Of a stretch of 64,000 bases of DNA, positions 40,497 through 52,200 are shown piece after piece. The notes beneath the pieces are model-generated. The model did no database searches. It was not told the DNA's origin and saw only the letters and a list, made by a program, of their open reading frames with translations. How positions within the stretch are numbered: position 1 is the stretch's first letter; each line of letters opens with the position of its first letter. The stretch covers positions 29,142,001-29,206,000 of the forward strand of contig NC_087245.1 in assembly GCF_037042905.1 (NCBI RefSeq), given 5' to 3'. The translations under genes were made by a program, and so were the position numbers. The DNA comes from Lytechinus pictus (Eukaryota > Echinodermata > Echinoidea > Temnopleuroida > Toxopneustidae).

Positions 40497-43184
40497 CCAG
40501 GATAGAAGAGGCCTAACCTTGTTTTTTCATATATACAATATTTTTGATGGTTTCTTGTCAATTCGAGGGTGCTGATTACGAATCTGAATGATGCCACTCG
40601 TGTAGTCTTGAGCATTTTCCGCAAATTGGCAAAATCCAATATGGCCGCCAAAATATGCATATTACCCATGAAAATCATAAAATTGCCAGCAAATTGGCTA
40701 CAAAATGTATGAAATTGTGTTGCAGGAGTGAAAAACTCTCTGAATAAAACATTTTTTGACAAAATATTTATTTCTTGATATTCAAAATGGCCGCCACAGA
40801 CCTCTGTATACCCTATTATGTACAACATGAATAGGGAAAATTAATTTTTCACAAAAATGATCACTAAACTGCAAGTAATTGTGATCTATGGACGAATCAA
40901 TATATGAAAAACATCAATGCTAACATGATATATCATTTATTATGTCATGTATGGAAAAATTGTTGTATTTGATATTCAAAATAGCTGCCACTGGCCCAAA
41001 TAGTATTTTTTTAATGGCAAAGGGGCCAACAAAAATCGCAAGAGTGAGCACTAAAATGCATATTATTAAGAGAAACAAGTGGAATACTGACTAAAATACA
41101 ATTGCTAACGAAATATATTATTTAATATGCCATGTATATGATAAATGTTGTATTTTGATATTTACAATGGCCACCAAAGGCCCTAACAGTATTATGTACA
41201 ATAAAAAGAGGACCAAAAGAAATCACAAGAGTGAGCACTGAAATGCATTTATTTGTGATGAATAAATGGGATACTGTCTAACAAACATAATAACGAAATA
41301 TATCATTCAGGTTTAAAGTTTGTGTTTAATACTGTATTTTGACTTTCAAAATGGCCGCCATAGACATTGATTGTATCATGTACAATGCAAACTAGGAAAT
41401 ACATTTTCATAAGAGTGAGCACCATAAATGCACGTAATTGTGATCTATGAGTACAATATTGTCTGAAAGCCTAATTTCTAACAAGATATATCACTTCTTC
41501 TGCCAGGTAGGTGATAAATACTGTATTTTGAAAGTCAAAATGGCCACTACAGGCCCCAACAGTATTATGTACAATGTGAATGGGGACAAATGATTTTAAC
41601 AGATTTTGGCTTTGCTTGACTAAATGGTGTTGTATGAGTGAAATATTGTCTGAAAACATGATTACTAACGAAATATATCATATCATCTAAAATTTAGGTG
41701 ATAAATGTTATATTTCAAAATTTAAAATGGCCGCCATATGCCCTTTTGTGAAAATTATCTGTCCTCATTCAAATTGTACATAATACAATAAGGGCCCATG
41801 GTGGCCATTTTCCCTTTCATAATGCAGCATTTATAAGATATGATATACTTCGTTATGAACCATGGTTTTAGACAACATTTCTCTCTTACATCAAAATTAT
41901 ATGCAATACTTATAGTCAAGCAAAGCCAAATTCTGTCAAAATTATATGTCCCAAATTACAATGTACATAATACTTTTAGGACCTATGGCAGCCATTTTGA
42001 ATTTCAAAGTACAGCATTTATTACCTCCATGACCAATATGTGATGTATTTATTTAGCAATCATGTTTAAGACAAAGTTTTACTCATACATCACTGTTACA
42101 TGCATTTTATGATTCTCACTCTTGTAAAAAGTAGATTCCCTATACGCATGTAACATAATTTAGTTAGGGCTTGTATCAGCTATTTTGAATGTCAAAATAC
42201 AGTATTTATCACTTACATGGCAGAATTAATGTTATATTTCATAAAAATCACGTTTCAAATAATGTTTTATCATACAACAGGATTTTATGGATTTCATAGT
42301 CAAGTAGATCCAAGTTCTAACAAAGTTACATGTCCCCATTTACATTGTAGATTATACTGTAAGGCCTATAAGGGCCATTTTGAATTTCACAATACAGCAT
42401 TTATCTCATGCATGACAAAAGAAATGATATGTTTTGCTAGAAAACATGTTTTCAGACATTATTTTACTCGGTGATCACAATCACATGCATTTTATAGTTT
42501 TTATTCTTGTGAAAATTAATTTCTCCAATCGCATTGTAAATAATAAATGTAAATGGGCCTATGGCGGCCATTTTGAATGTCAAAATACAGCATTTATCAC
42601 ATAAATTGCATTTATATTTCGTTAAAAATTATGTTTTTACCCAGTATTCCACTCGCTTATCTTAATACTAGTAATATACATTTTTAGTACTCACTCTTGT
42701 GATTTTCTTTTGTCCCCATTAACATTGTACATAATACTGTCAGGGCATTTGGTGGCTTTTTGAATATTAAAATGCATCATTTATACGTACATGACATAAC
42801 AAATGATACATTTCGTTAGCAATCATATTTTCATCCATTATTTCACTAAAAATCACAATTACTTGCATTTAGCGCTCACTTTTGTGAAATTTAGTTTTCC
42901 CCATTCATATTGTACATGATATAGAATACAGGGGTCTATGGCGGCCATTTTGAATACCTAGAAAATAATTTTTTGTCAAAAATCAATTTTATGATTTTTA
43001 TGGGTAATTTGCATATTTTGGCGGCCATATTGGATTTTGCCAATTTGCGGAAAATGCTCAATGTTACACGAGTGGCATCATTCAGATTCGTAATCAGCAC
43101 CCTCGAATTGACAAGAAACCATCAAAGAATATTGTATATATGAAAAAACAAGGTTTGGTCAATTTTCTATGGGGCCTATCCTGG
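40497..43184. mobile_element. 2.7-kb foldback element built of ~190-bp units
   Basis: The outer ends CCAGGATAG / CTATCCTGG begin arms that are inverted copies of each other to a centre near 41765. The outer ~230 bp (CCTTGTTTTTTCATATATAC, TTTCTTGTCAATTCGAGGGT, CAAATTGGCAAAATCCAATA) are very alike. Inside, each arm is a row of about six units of ~190 bp with AAAATGGCCGCCATAG, GTATTATGTACAATG, CACAAGAGTGAGCACT, AATTGTGATCTATGAGT and AACGAAATATATCATTT. No transposase. Sea urchins have described foldback transposons (TU elements) with repeat-built arms; membership in that family is inference. Confidence 0.88.
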
Positions 43185-43336
43185 AGTAAATTAAAATTTT
43201 GATTAAGAATCCTTGTTTAATAAGTGGTCTAATGAGTGGCTAGTTGAGATGAATTGATAGATAAATTAATTGAGTATTAGTTTTGGGCAGTAACAAAGGC
43301 ACCATATCTCGAGGAATCAGATTCGTAAATGCATTT

Positions 43337-43499
43337 GTGTGTGTGTATTTGAGTTTATCAATCAGATATGATTATTTACGTCTGGGACCGACCTTTAACG
43401 TCACCATCCGAAAGACGTGACCAGGGCTCGAACCTCGAACCTCTGCATCAATTTGTAACTCCCCACAGCTTGGATTACAGGCGCACGCCACAACGCCCA
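43337..43499 (-). mobile_element. SINE-like insertion with 7SL-like head and tRNA-type B box
   Basis: Reading the minus strand from 43499: CTGGGCGTTGTGGCGTGCGC, then CTGTAATCCAAGCTGTGGGG, which follows the 5' Alu-domain of SRP (7SL) RNA almost base by base. A B-box-like GGTTCGAGCCCTGG, then GGATGGTGACGTTAAAGG, and a CA-rich tail (ACACACACAC) complete a ~163-bp unit. Flanks GTAAATGCATTT (43325-43336) and GTAAATTCATTT (43500-43511) agree at 11 of 12 bases, a target-site duplication typical of retroposition. No other copy was found in the window. Confidence 0.7.
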
Positions 43500-43511
43500 G
43501 TAAATTCATTT

Positions 43512-44057
43512 GATATGAATGTTGTCTTTTTTATGCTGATGATACGTCACTTCTTCATGATCAATGTTTGTACCTAATGTTTGTACTTAATGTATTAATG
43601 TTTGTACTTATATTGATATTCTAATTAAAATCTTGTCCAAAATTCCTGATTTCCAGTTAAGATTTTAGGAATGATTTCAAACAATCTAATTTAGAATGAT
43701 CAAATAATTTCGCGGTATCTGTTTAAATATCACGTTTTATTGGAATCTTGAATCGTTTGAAATATTAATTGCCAAGTTACATATTACTTACTCCTTATAA
43801 TGCTCATATTTATCCCATCTTTCCTATTGTAATGCAATTTGGGACTACACATACTCTAGCAGTTCACGCAAATTAATCATTCTAGCAAAATACCCAATCG
43901 TATATGTAAAAACAGACCATAATGCCTCGGCTCCTCCCTGCAACTATACCACACAAATAGTCTGTCGCCCTACCTTGTTCTCATTTCAAAGATAATTTAA
44001 CAAATTCCACAGATGGACCTTCTCAAATGATAGATCTAAACATTCGATATGACATAC
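43512..44057. other. AT-rich spacer
   Basis: Short direct repeats of AATGTTTGTACTTA occur at 43565-43615. Otherwise nothing recognised. Confidence 0.4.
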
Positions 44058-44357
44058 CGACATACCGGCCCCAGTGGTATAGTCTTCGGACTTTGAAACA
44101 GAGGGTCGTGGGTTCGAATCCCAGCCATGGCTTAATTTCCTTCGGCAAGAAATTTATCCACATTGTGCTGCACTCGACCCAGGTGAGGTGAATGGGTACC
44201 CGGTAGGATTTATTCCTTGAATGCTTCAGCGCCTATATGGCCGCTCAGCTACAGCCGGGGTAATAATAATATACCAAGTATATGTCAGCGCCTTGAGCAC
44301 ATAATCAATGTGGATTTGGCGCGTTAGAAACACTCTATATTATTATTATTATTGTTA
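44058..44357 (+). repeat. tRNA-derived SINE, best-preserved copy
   Basis: The head CCGGCCCCAGTGGTATAGTC carries an A box and GGGTTCGAATCCCAGCC a perfect B box. The body has AAGAAATTTATCCACATTGT, CTGCACTCGACCCAGGTGAG, GTGAATGGGTACCCGGTAGG and CTCAGCTACAGCCGGGGTAA, and the tail is (ATT)n. Minus-strand relatives lie at 1195-1440 and 4212-4500. It is not a tRNA gene: there is no matching acceptor stem, and the body continues. Confidence 0.82.
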
Positions 44358-45202
44358 TATAGTTTAGACATGTGCACATTTAACATATAATTTAATAATA
44401 CTTCTAAAAGACAATATAAAGATAAATTACTGAACATTCATTGAATTTTTATTAGCATGGTTTTGTCTCTTTGTTTGTTTTTTCTGTTCTACTTTGAAGT
44501 TTGTTTCATGTTATTAGTTTTATTTCGTTTTTTTTTTTTTTTTTTTTTGGGAGGGGGGGTTCTATGACTTTTATTTTTACTTATTATTTGATAATTGTTG
44601 CATCCATACCATATACTGCATATTATTTTCATTCCCCATTTTCATCGATTTATTTCAACTTTATTGTCATGACTATGCACCAATCCTTATTTTATCATTT
44701 TTATCATTACCTCTGATGATATTGCCGATTTTCTGTTGATATCTTTGATTTAAAAAAAAAATTGTCTGTATATAATTGTTTTTCATTGTGTTCTCTTTAA
44801 TGTATTCGGAATGAAATACTTGAATTGAAATTGAAATCATCAAGTAGTATTTCCACATAGATTATAGGATCTATAACCTGATTAGAAAGGATCTACCAAA
44901 TTATTATTAGCAGAAATTTGAATCAGTAACAGTGCAGGGGGTGCATTTTTAAGCACTATAAACACGATTTCATAATTTCAACGGACTGAAAGGTGACTAT
45001 TCTCGGTGCCGTACCTATTGCTCTTTGATCAGGAAAGTTCAACATTTTCATCACATTCAAATTACCATTTTCACCGTAATACAAAAAAAATCGCACTTTG
45101 TAAAAATCGAGCTACAACAACGTTTGTCACATATCAATTTTTTTCTTCGTTTAATATTTTTGTCATTGGTATGAGGTATGATCAAAGCGCCATAATTACG
45201 AC

Positions 45203-45387
45203 CAGGGCGGATCCAGGATTTATCAGGGGGGGGGGGCATTTTTGTTCAGAAAATTTTCAACGAGCCAATAAAAAAGCCTTCACTGGCCTATGCACGACAT
45301 TTTACACTAGTAAACAAAAATCATGGCTCTCAATGGGGGTGGGGGGTGGGGCATGTGCCGGATGTGCCCCACCTGGATCAGCCACTG
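45203..45387. mobile_element. small TIR element (GGGCGGATCCAGG family)
   Basis: CAGGGCGGATCCAGG at the left and CCTGGATCAGCCACTG at the right are inverted imperfect ends. G runs follow the left end. No target duplication could be read. Related to the 58799-59863 element by its ends. Confidence 0.55.
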
Positions 45388-45962
45388 ATAATGAATTTCG
45401 GTATATGGCATGAATACGGAAAAAAATAATGGGACCGTCTCCTCACCCCCCCCCAAAAAAAAAATGATAGACCAGTTATAATAGACTCATTGTTGATTAC
45501 ATCAAACTGTTTATCACAAGATATTTATTGGGAGGTTATAACAGCCCCACTTTTTTCAAATGCAATTAGCGTGTTGATGTCAAAGTGTGCGAGGGGTAAG
45601 GGGTGTAGCGACCGAGCAATATTTTTTTTCTTTTATTCACCATTGAAATTTAACATTTTAATCGGCAACACAGCCTGACAACACATGAAAATGATCTGCA
45701 GTAGGCATAAAGAGGTACTAGTGTGTGAGGGAGTGCAGTGACCGAGCGAGATTATTTGTTCTATTCAGTAATGAAATTATCGAGCATTTCCAAACAATGA
45801 CTTGGGATAAGTGGTGCTATTAAATTCATCTTATCATTGGTAATCCTATTCATCGTATTTGCCAGATTCACTTAAGAATGCAGATTCAGTAAATTCTTTC
45901 AAATTATCCTTTAAAAAAATATTATGATACTATGTCAATTTTCACCTCACATTGGCTGTCAT

Positions 45963-46170
45963 CATGGGCGGAAATCCTAGGGGGGACACAATATCAAATG
46001 TCCCCCTTCTATGTTTGGTCTTTTATGATGGAAAGAAATACATCATTTAAAATCGAAATAAAACATTGTTTTTAGATGACCTTACATTTGGGGTGATAAA
46101 CTTTTTTTTTTTGCTTTTCAATTTTTCCAGCCCCTGGTCCGCCTACCTTCGGGAAAGATTTCCGCCCTTG
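45963..46170. mobile_element. hAT-type MITE, copy 1, with 8-bp TSD
   Basis: The ends CATGGGCGGAAATC / GATTTCCGCCCTTG are inverted, and GCTGTCAT is repeated exactly on both sides (45955-45962 and 46171-46178). The internal text GTCTTTTATGATGGAAA and GACCTTACATTT is shared with the copy at 54826-55118. An 8-bp duplication is the hAT signature. Confidence 0.85.
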
Positions 46171-46789
46171 GCTGTCATACACAATTATTACGAGCATACA
46201 TGAATGCATTTCTATTTTCATCTTTCCATACTTTTCATGTTATTACCGATATTCCTATACCCTTCAGTTCTTTCCGGATAGTATTTGTAATCCAATGTTT
46301 TTGTCTAAATTATCCCTAACTTACATTTTTTATTGTAATGTGCAATTCCCTTATTCCTCTTTAATATTGATGTTACGTTGCTTTTATTTGTTATGATCTT
46401 AACCATTTGATATTTTATAGTTTTAGACATACATTCATACTTTATTGTTATTGTTTCACCCGATTTTCTATGTATTTCCTATAATGCCATAATTATTTCG
46501 TTACTATCATTTCAGTGTTTTTTATCAGTGAATAAATTATACAATTAGTAGTTTTATAATAAGTAAATGTTCCGCTTTGATAACTTAATAATTTCAGTTT
46601 TATTTATGTTATCATTTAAGTAAAAATATTTGGGTTTTTTATGTTACTAAGCATTGTTATCTTTGACTCAGATTTTGACTTTATTTTTATGCATGATATG
46701 ATGATTTTTGTTGTTCTTTATGTTTTCATTAGGTCATTGATGAGAAACAGTTTTATGCTGATTTGTTGTATCTGAATAAATATGTTCTT

Positions 46790-46814
46790 ATAAATGAATA
46801 AATGAATGAACAAA

Positions 46815-46845
<31 letters not shown>

Positions 46846-46850
46846 ATTAA

Positions 46851-46889
<39 letters not shown>

Positions 46890-46894
46890 ATGAA

Positions 46895-46945
<51 letters not shown>

Positions 46946-47006
46946 ATGAATAAATAAATAAATAAATAAATAAACAAATAAATAAATAAATAAATGAATA
47001 AATACA
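46790..47006. repeat. (AAAT)n tetranucleotide microsatellite
   Basis: About 50 copies of AAAT/AATA with a few GAAT interruptions. The minus strand reads as open frames of Leu-Phe-Ile-Tyr, an artefact of the repeat. Confidence 0.95.
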
Positions 47007-47729
47007 TGCAGCAGTTTTCGCAGTTTTTAAAATCAAGAGGGGATTGGCATGTATTGATCATTCATGGTAGCAATTTGCAAAATAATTTATTTTCATTTTT
47101 GGAAAATCCATTTGTATTTCACATGGTATAGGGCATAGGAGGACGAATATTGGCATGCAGGATGAAATATTTAAGACACGCCCCCTATCTGCTCATGATC
47201 AGTTACACCAACGAAAGCGACCCCCATTAAACCCCAACTATCGTTGGTAATAAACGCCATCGGACACCTTACGATTGAGGTGCGACCTGATCAACAACGA
47301 ATATTGTCACATGGAACGTGATCTTATCGCGTAACGTTCTAAATCGTCGTACGAATACCTACATTCAAATTTGTGTTTATGCTATCATCATTATTCGAAT
47401 AAAAGAGATATGAATATAGCAATGACGCCATAGCAATCGTACGATTGTCTACGTATTGAAACTAATTTGGATAATAATGAAAAAATAGAGACTTATACAA
47501 TCATTCAAAATTGATGTCGTTATCACAGTTGATATTATATGAACCTCAGATAAAAAGGATACTTTTCATCCACATTTTCAGAAAGTAAGAAAATGCGATT
47601 TGTTTCATAATCGGATCGTTGACCAGTCGTAAAGTGTGCGAAGGCCTTTAGCTAAGGTTGATTAGGTAAAGTTTCAATCAGTCAACTTACAGATACACGG
47701 AGACAATAATATAGATAATATCAAAAATA

Positions 47730-47835
47730 ATAATAATTATAATCATCATCACCATAATCATCATCATCATCATCATCATCACCATCAACATCATCATCAT
47801 CATCATTACTATCATCATCATCATAATGATAATAA
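47730..47835. repeat. (ATC)n trinucleotide microsatellite
   Basis: Imperfect CAT/ATC runs with TAATAA flanks; the minus-strand Met-rich ORF is repeat-derived. Confidence 0.9.
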
Positions 47836-47839
47836 TAAA

Positions 47840-48648
47840 TAAACAATGATAAAAAACAAGGGGCTGAACGGGGGATTGAGTGGTGTTCAATGCAAAGAGT
47901 GATTTAAAAGTTTCTATAATCCAGACTTTTCACTGAACAATATCTCCTAAAACCAACAATAATACGGACATAAGCGTACTTATTTCACGGTTCGTTGATA
48001 TAACGATATTTTTGTAAATATGATTTTAGTCATGAGGATCATACGTGCCAGAGATATTGCAGGATATACCTAACGTATAAACACGATATGCTCATGGTGT
48101 GATAAATATAATTTTAGCCATGTTCCACGATCATGTGGAATGATAACAGTACTTTGAAGAAGAAATATATATGTTATGGTGTAAATAAATATGATTGTAG
48201 TCATGTGCCACAGATATATGGAAGGATAACGGATATATAACGTAGATATGTTTATGGGATGAGAAATGATAGGTCACCAGTCTCCGCCATTTCTCAGACT
48301 CCAAGCTCCAGTGAAGACTCCGGGCAAAGATCAATGATAACGTAAGCAAAGGAACACAATAAGATATTCAATAGAGTATGTCAATCGGCCTATGACGATT
48401 AGGAGGCCCATTGTGAAAAACTTCCATGGGGACAATCCAGTGTTTTACACCGTGTTTGCAAACTGTTCACCGACCGTCGCAAAGTAGTGGAGAGAGAATA
48501 ATATAAGCAACCGGCATTTCGCTTCAAATCATAATTCGATATTTTTGACATAGAGGTATTATTTGCGATGGAGAACGGGTAAAGATCGACGAGATGTAGG
48601 ACAGTTTCAGAAGAAATAATTTTGTGGAGGATTTTGTTGGGGAGAGAT
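47840..48648. other. upstream region of the plus-strand gene
   Basis: This stretch is AT-rich with repeated TGATAAATATAATTTTAG(T/C)CAT phrases at 48015-48200. From 48270 it becomes less AT-rich towards the first ATG. An acceptor-like GACAGTTTCAG lies at 48600-48610, so the coding exon may have an upstream untranslated exon. No TATA box was identified. Confidence 0.35.
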
Positions 48649-49290
48649 ATGGCGTTGCTCAATCCTTCCATGAGCCAACTCGTAGCCTACCACGAGCGAA
48701 ATTATGAGAGCGATAGCGGGTTTTCGGCTGACGATTACAGCTCTGTGGACCCGATTGCAGTGGCTTCAGAGATCACTTCTGTAGCATCAAGAGCTTCCAA
48801 GAACAAGAGTGTCCTCAAGTTGAACACCCGAGATGATGGAACAGTCATCACATTGGATGAAAATCCTGTGATCGCTGACAGTATCCACGACCATGGGATT
48901 GAGGATGATGCCGGCGACGGCGTTGAGTCGGACGTCGAGCGCCGGAATCCTCTCGTCGTTTCCTTCAAAGAGGACGATCATATCCATGATTCCAAATCTG
49001 GCAAAAATAAAGGACAGAAACAGTCGATCCATTTTGTGACGAAGCGGATCAAAGCATCTTGGTTGGATAACACATACCAAAAAGCCATTGCCAGAGCCAG
49101 AGCTCGACTTGCCAAGGGCAACTGGCCCGAGTATCCCGAGGAATGGAGGTTACCCCATGCTCCTCTGCCAGCCCGACCTGACTATACGAGAACTGGTCCT
49201 GTGGCTTCACTTACAGGGGGTTACCTGGAGGCAAAACGAAACAGGAAAGAAAGAAGAAAAAGAAGCGAAACATTCCCAAGAGCTAAATCT
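48649..49290 (+). CDS. exon 1 of the unrecognised gene
   Basis: The ATG at 48649 is preceded by GGGGAGAGAT; an in-frame upstream TTG at 48622 is not a likely animal start. The exon runs 214 codons and ends AGAGCTAAATCT before the donor gtaagt, in phase 0. GC content is well above the flanks, and the frame stays open far longer than the local AT-rich background allows. Confidence 0.85.
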
Positions 49291-52200
49291 GTAAGTTTTT
49301 AATTTTTTATCGATGTAAAAAACATTCTTTTCATTATTTTTCTTCAATGCTATATGAATTATTGACAATGGAACAAACAAAATTACAAATCTGCATCATT
49401 TTATTCAAATATTTTAAAAAGTAGGCACATTAATTAAAGTATTACTGAATGTTTGAATCTAGCATTTAGAATATAATGACAGTTAATGTCAACGCGTTGA
49501 AATCGTCTTATTTGGTACTTTGGAGTGGTTTCCCCATATCTGATGAGCCCATCATAAGACAGTATAACTTTAAACACATAATGTCTCTTTTAACTACAGT
49601 TGGTAAGAGTTAGAAAAAGAATGAAAATATGATGAATATAATAACTTTCATTCGATACCAAATAGAGGAATTAGCACAATATCATTGAATATTCGTACTA
49701 AAATGAGTTATAATTGGTTATTCATCTTTGATCACTTCTTTCCATGCAAGAATGTATCAATAATTTGTTAAATAATATAATCCATGAAATATTGCAAAAA
49801 GTCCTTTCATCATCTGTTGAAAAGTAATTATATATATACAATATACCCATGACTTAAAATAAAAATGACCGGCCCTTGTATAGCACTAAATCAGTTTCTC
49901 AGTCATCATGATCCCCATCAGCTCAATTGAAATCCAGTCTCTGTATTTTGTATTCAATCCCGCTTCGTGAGATTTTGTTTTAGTATTTTATGCAAAAACA
50001 GAAAGAAAGAATGGAAAGACAAAACGTTTCATACATGCAGTCGTTCGTAAAGTCGTAAGATTATTATTCTTTTTTTTTGGAGGGGGGGGGGGGGGGTGAG
50101 TGAGAGACCCTCGTTCACAGTTTTCACATTAACGTAATCAAGGTGTAACGTTTCATAATATTTCACGAAAGAAAATAGGCTATTCAGATACGTCATACGA
50201 TCTAATCATTTTTTTAATGTAATGCATACGCTGACGAAGGGGTCATAAAACATTTATTCGGACAAATTTCGGAATAATAAGGGGGAAACTCTCGGCATCA
50301 TACGAAGACTCCATATTTAAGTAAAGTCATATGTGTAGACTGTGTGCAAAATGATTTCTTGAATTCATGAGTTATATTTTTAAAACATCTTATACACACA
50401 TGTAATGTTATCATTGTGTTACCATTTGTTTTCCTACAATATAAAAACAATCACATAGAAAAGAAAATAATATATAATATGTTATTTTTTCCAGACTTGA
50501 ATCCGAAGAGTAAATCATGTATAGTTTTTAATTGATTGCCAACATATTTTCCAGGCTATCATGAAGAGAATATTTCATAGGAAAAGAAATAGTTTTTATT
50601 TTCTTGTAATCAGTGATCTAAAGATATCAAATAAAAGTTGTTACGTATTTATAAATCAATTCTGTGTCGTTGTAAATGGTTTATAAGCAGGGGCCTGAGA
50701 CCGATTTCTTAAGAGGGGGTTGCTGTTTGGGGAGAAATGAAAAGCTCCCCCCCCCCCCCCAAAAAAAAAGGGGGGGGTTCTCTTCAAAATGAAGGTGATC
50801 TCGGACAAATTTCTGCTTTTTAGCATACTATCCTGATTTCCAGGAGGTGCTGCCTTTGGTTTATACCATACGAAGCACCCCAGAAAATCTTAGTGTGCTT
50901 TTAACACACCAGCACCCCTGATTTCCAGGGCCATGATGTTTATAAAGTTATAAGAAATAATATAAGTCATCAATATCGTGTATTAAAAAATGTGGATCTA
51001 AATTTGATTATGTCACAGTCTACAAACAACAACTAGCCAGAGTATCTTAAAACTCAATGCGCATGATTGATTTTTCTAACTAACAACATGATCAATAAAA
51101 CCATTTACCACCAACATGGTACATAATAAATCAAAGCTTTGGATCCTTAGCATAAATTATTGGTGATCATGCAGGGGTGAAATATACCCCCTGCAAAGGA
51201 TTCCATTGAAAATTTGTCTATTTGTTATTAAACATATGCTGGACGGATTTATCATGGATCTAATTGATTACAAAATAATTTAATACGTTTTTGCAATCAC
51301 ATTTTCATCTTCACCTATTTTCCTCTTCTTCTTCTTTCTCCTCCTCCTCCTTCTTCTTCTTCTTCTTCTTCTTCTCTTCTTCCTCCTCCTCCTTCTCCTC
51401 CTCCTCCGTCTTCTTCTTCTTCCTTTTCTTCTTCTTCTTCTTCTTCTTCTGCCATCATTATCGTCGTCATTATTATTAATACTATTTTTCTTCTTCTTCT
51501 TTTTCTTCTTCTTCTTCTACCATCATGATCGTCATCATTACCATCACTATCATTTATTTCTAACATTATTTTCGTGGAGGATGGTGGGGACGGTCAGTAT
51601 CCGATAAATCGAAAGACACCAAGCAAGACCATTTTAAGGCAGACCTAACAATCATGAAATAATATACAAGTTTTGGGTTTCAGTAAAAGGTCAATGGTAA
51701 AAATGTTAAAACTTCCGGGGCACTTTCGGGGCCCTGGTAACGATTTTTTTCACAGGGGGTGCTGGTTTTAATTTGATGAGCAAAAAAAAAGCTTCGTTAC
51801 AAAATATAGGTGATTTCGGTCCGGAAAAAAATTGACAAACAAAAAGAAAGAGGGTTGGTTCGCTACAAATAAAGGTAATTTTGATTAAATTTCTGCTCTT
51901 TAGCATAATTTCCAGGGGTACTGCCTATATGAATAATACACGCATCCCCCCGTTAAATCTTGGGGTGCCCCAGCTTTCGCACTTCCCCGAGCTATGGTCA
52001 TTTATACTGTTCCCTCCCCCGCCACGAAATCCGCCCAGTAAACTATAAAGTAATATGATTAATTCATTATTAACAGAATGAACGAACACATTGTCAATGA
52101 AAAAGGACATTTGATGGCGAACACCCATCTCTATAATATTTTATTTTATGATTAATTACCAGCCCCTATAAAATTGATAGTTTCTTTAACAATCCAAAAT

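Noticed and set aside
44066..44130. tRNA gene
   Set aside because: A and B boxes are present but no acceptor stem forms and the sequence continues into a SINE body with an ATT tail.
46753..47061. Minus-strand ORF rich in Leu-Phe-Ile-Tyr
   Set aside because: It is the translation of an (AAAT)n microsatellite, not a membrane protein.
47687..47890. Met-rich minus-strand ORF
   Set aside because: Translation of an (ATC)n microsatellite.
48735..49080. Minus-strand ORFs of 77 and 97 codons
   Set aside because: Antisense shadows of exon 1 of the plus-strand gene, which has splice phase continuity with two further exons.
51291..51566. Ser/Phe-rich and Glu/Arg-rich ORFs
   Set aside because: Both strands of the polypyrimidine tract are open by composition only.
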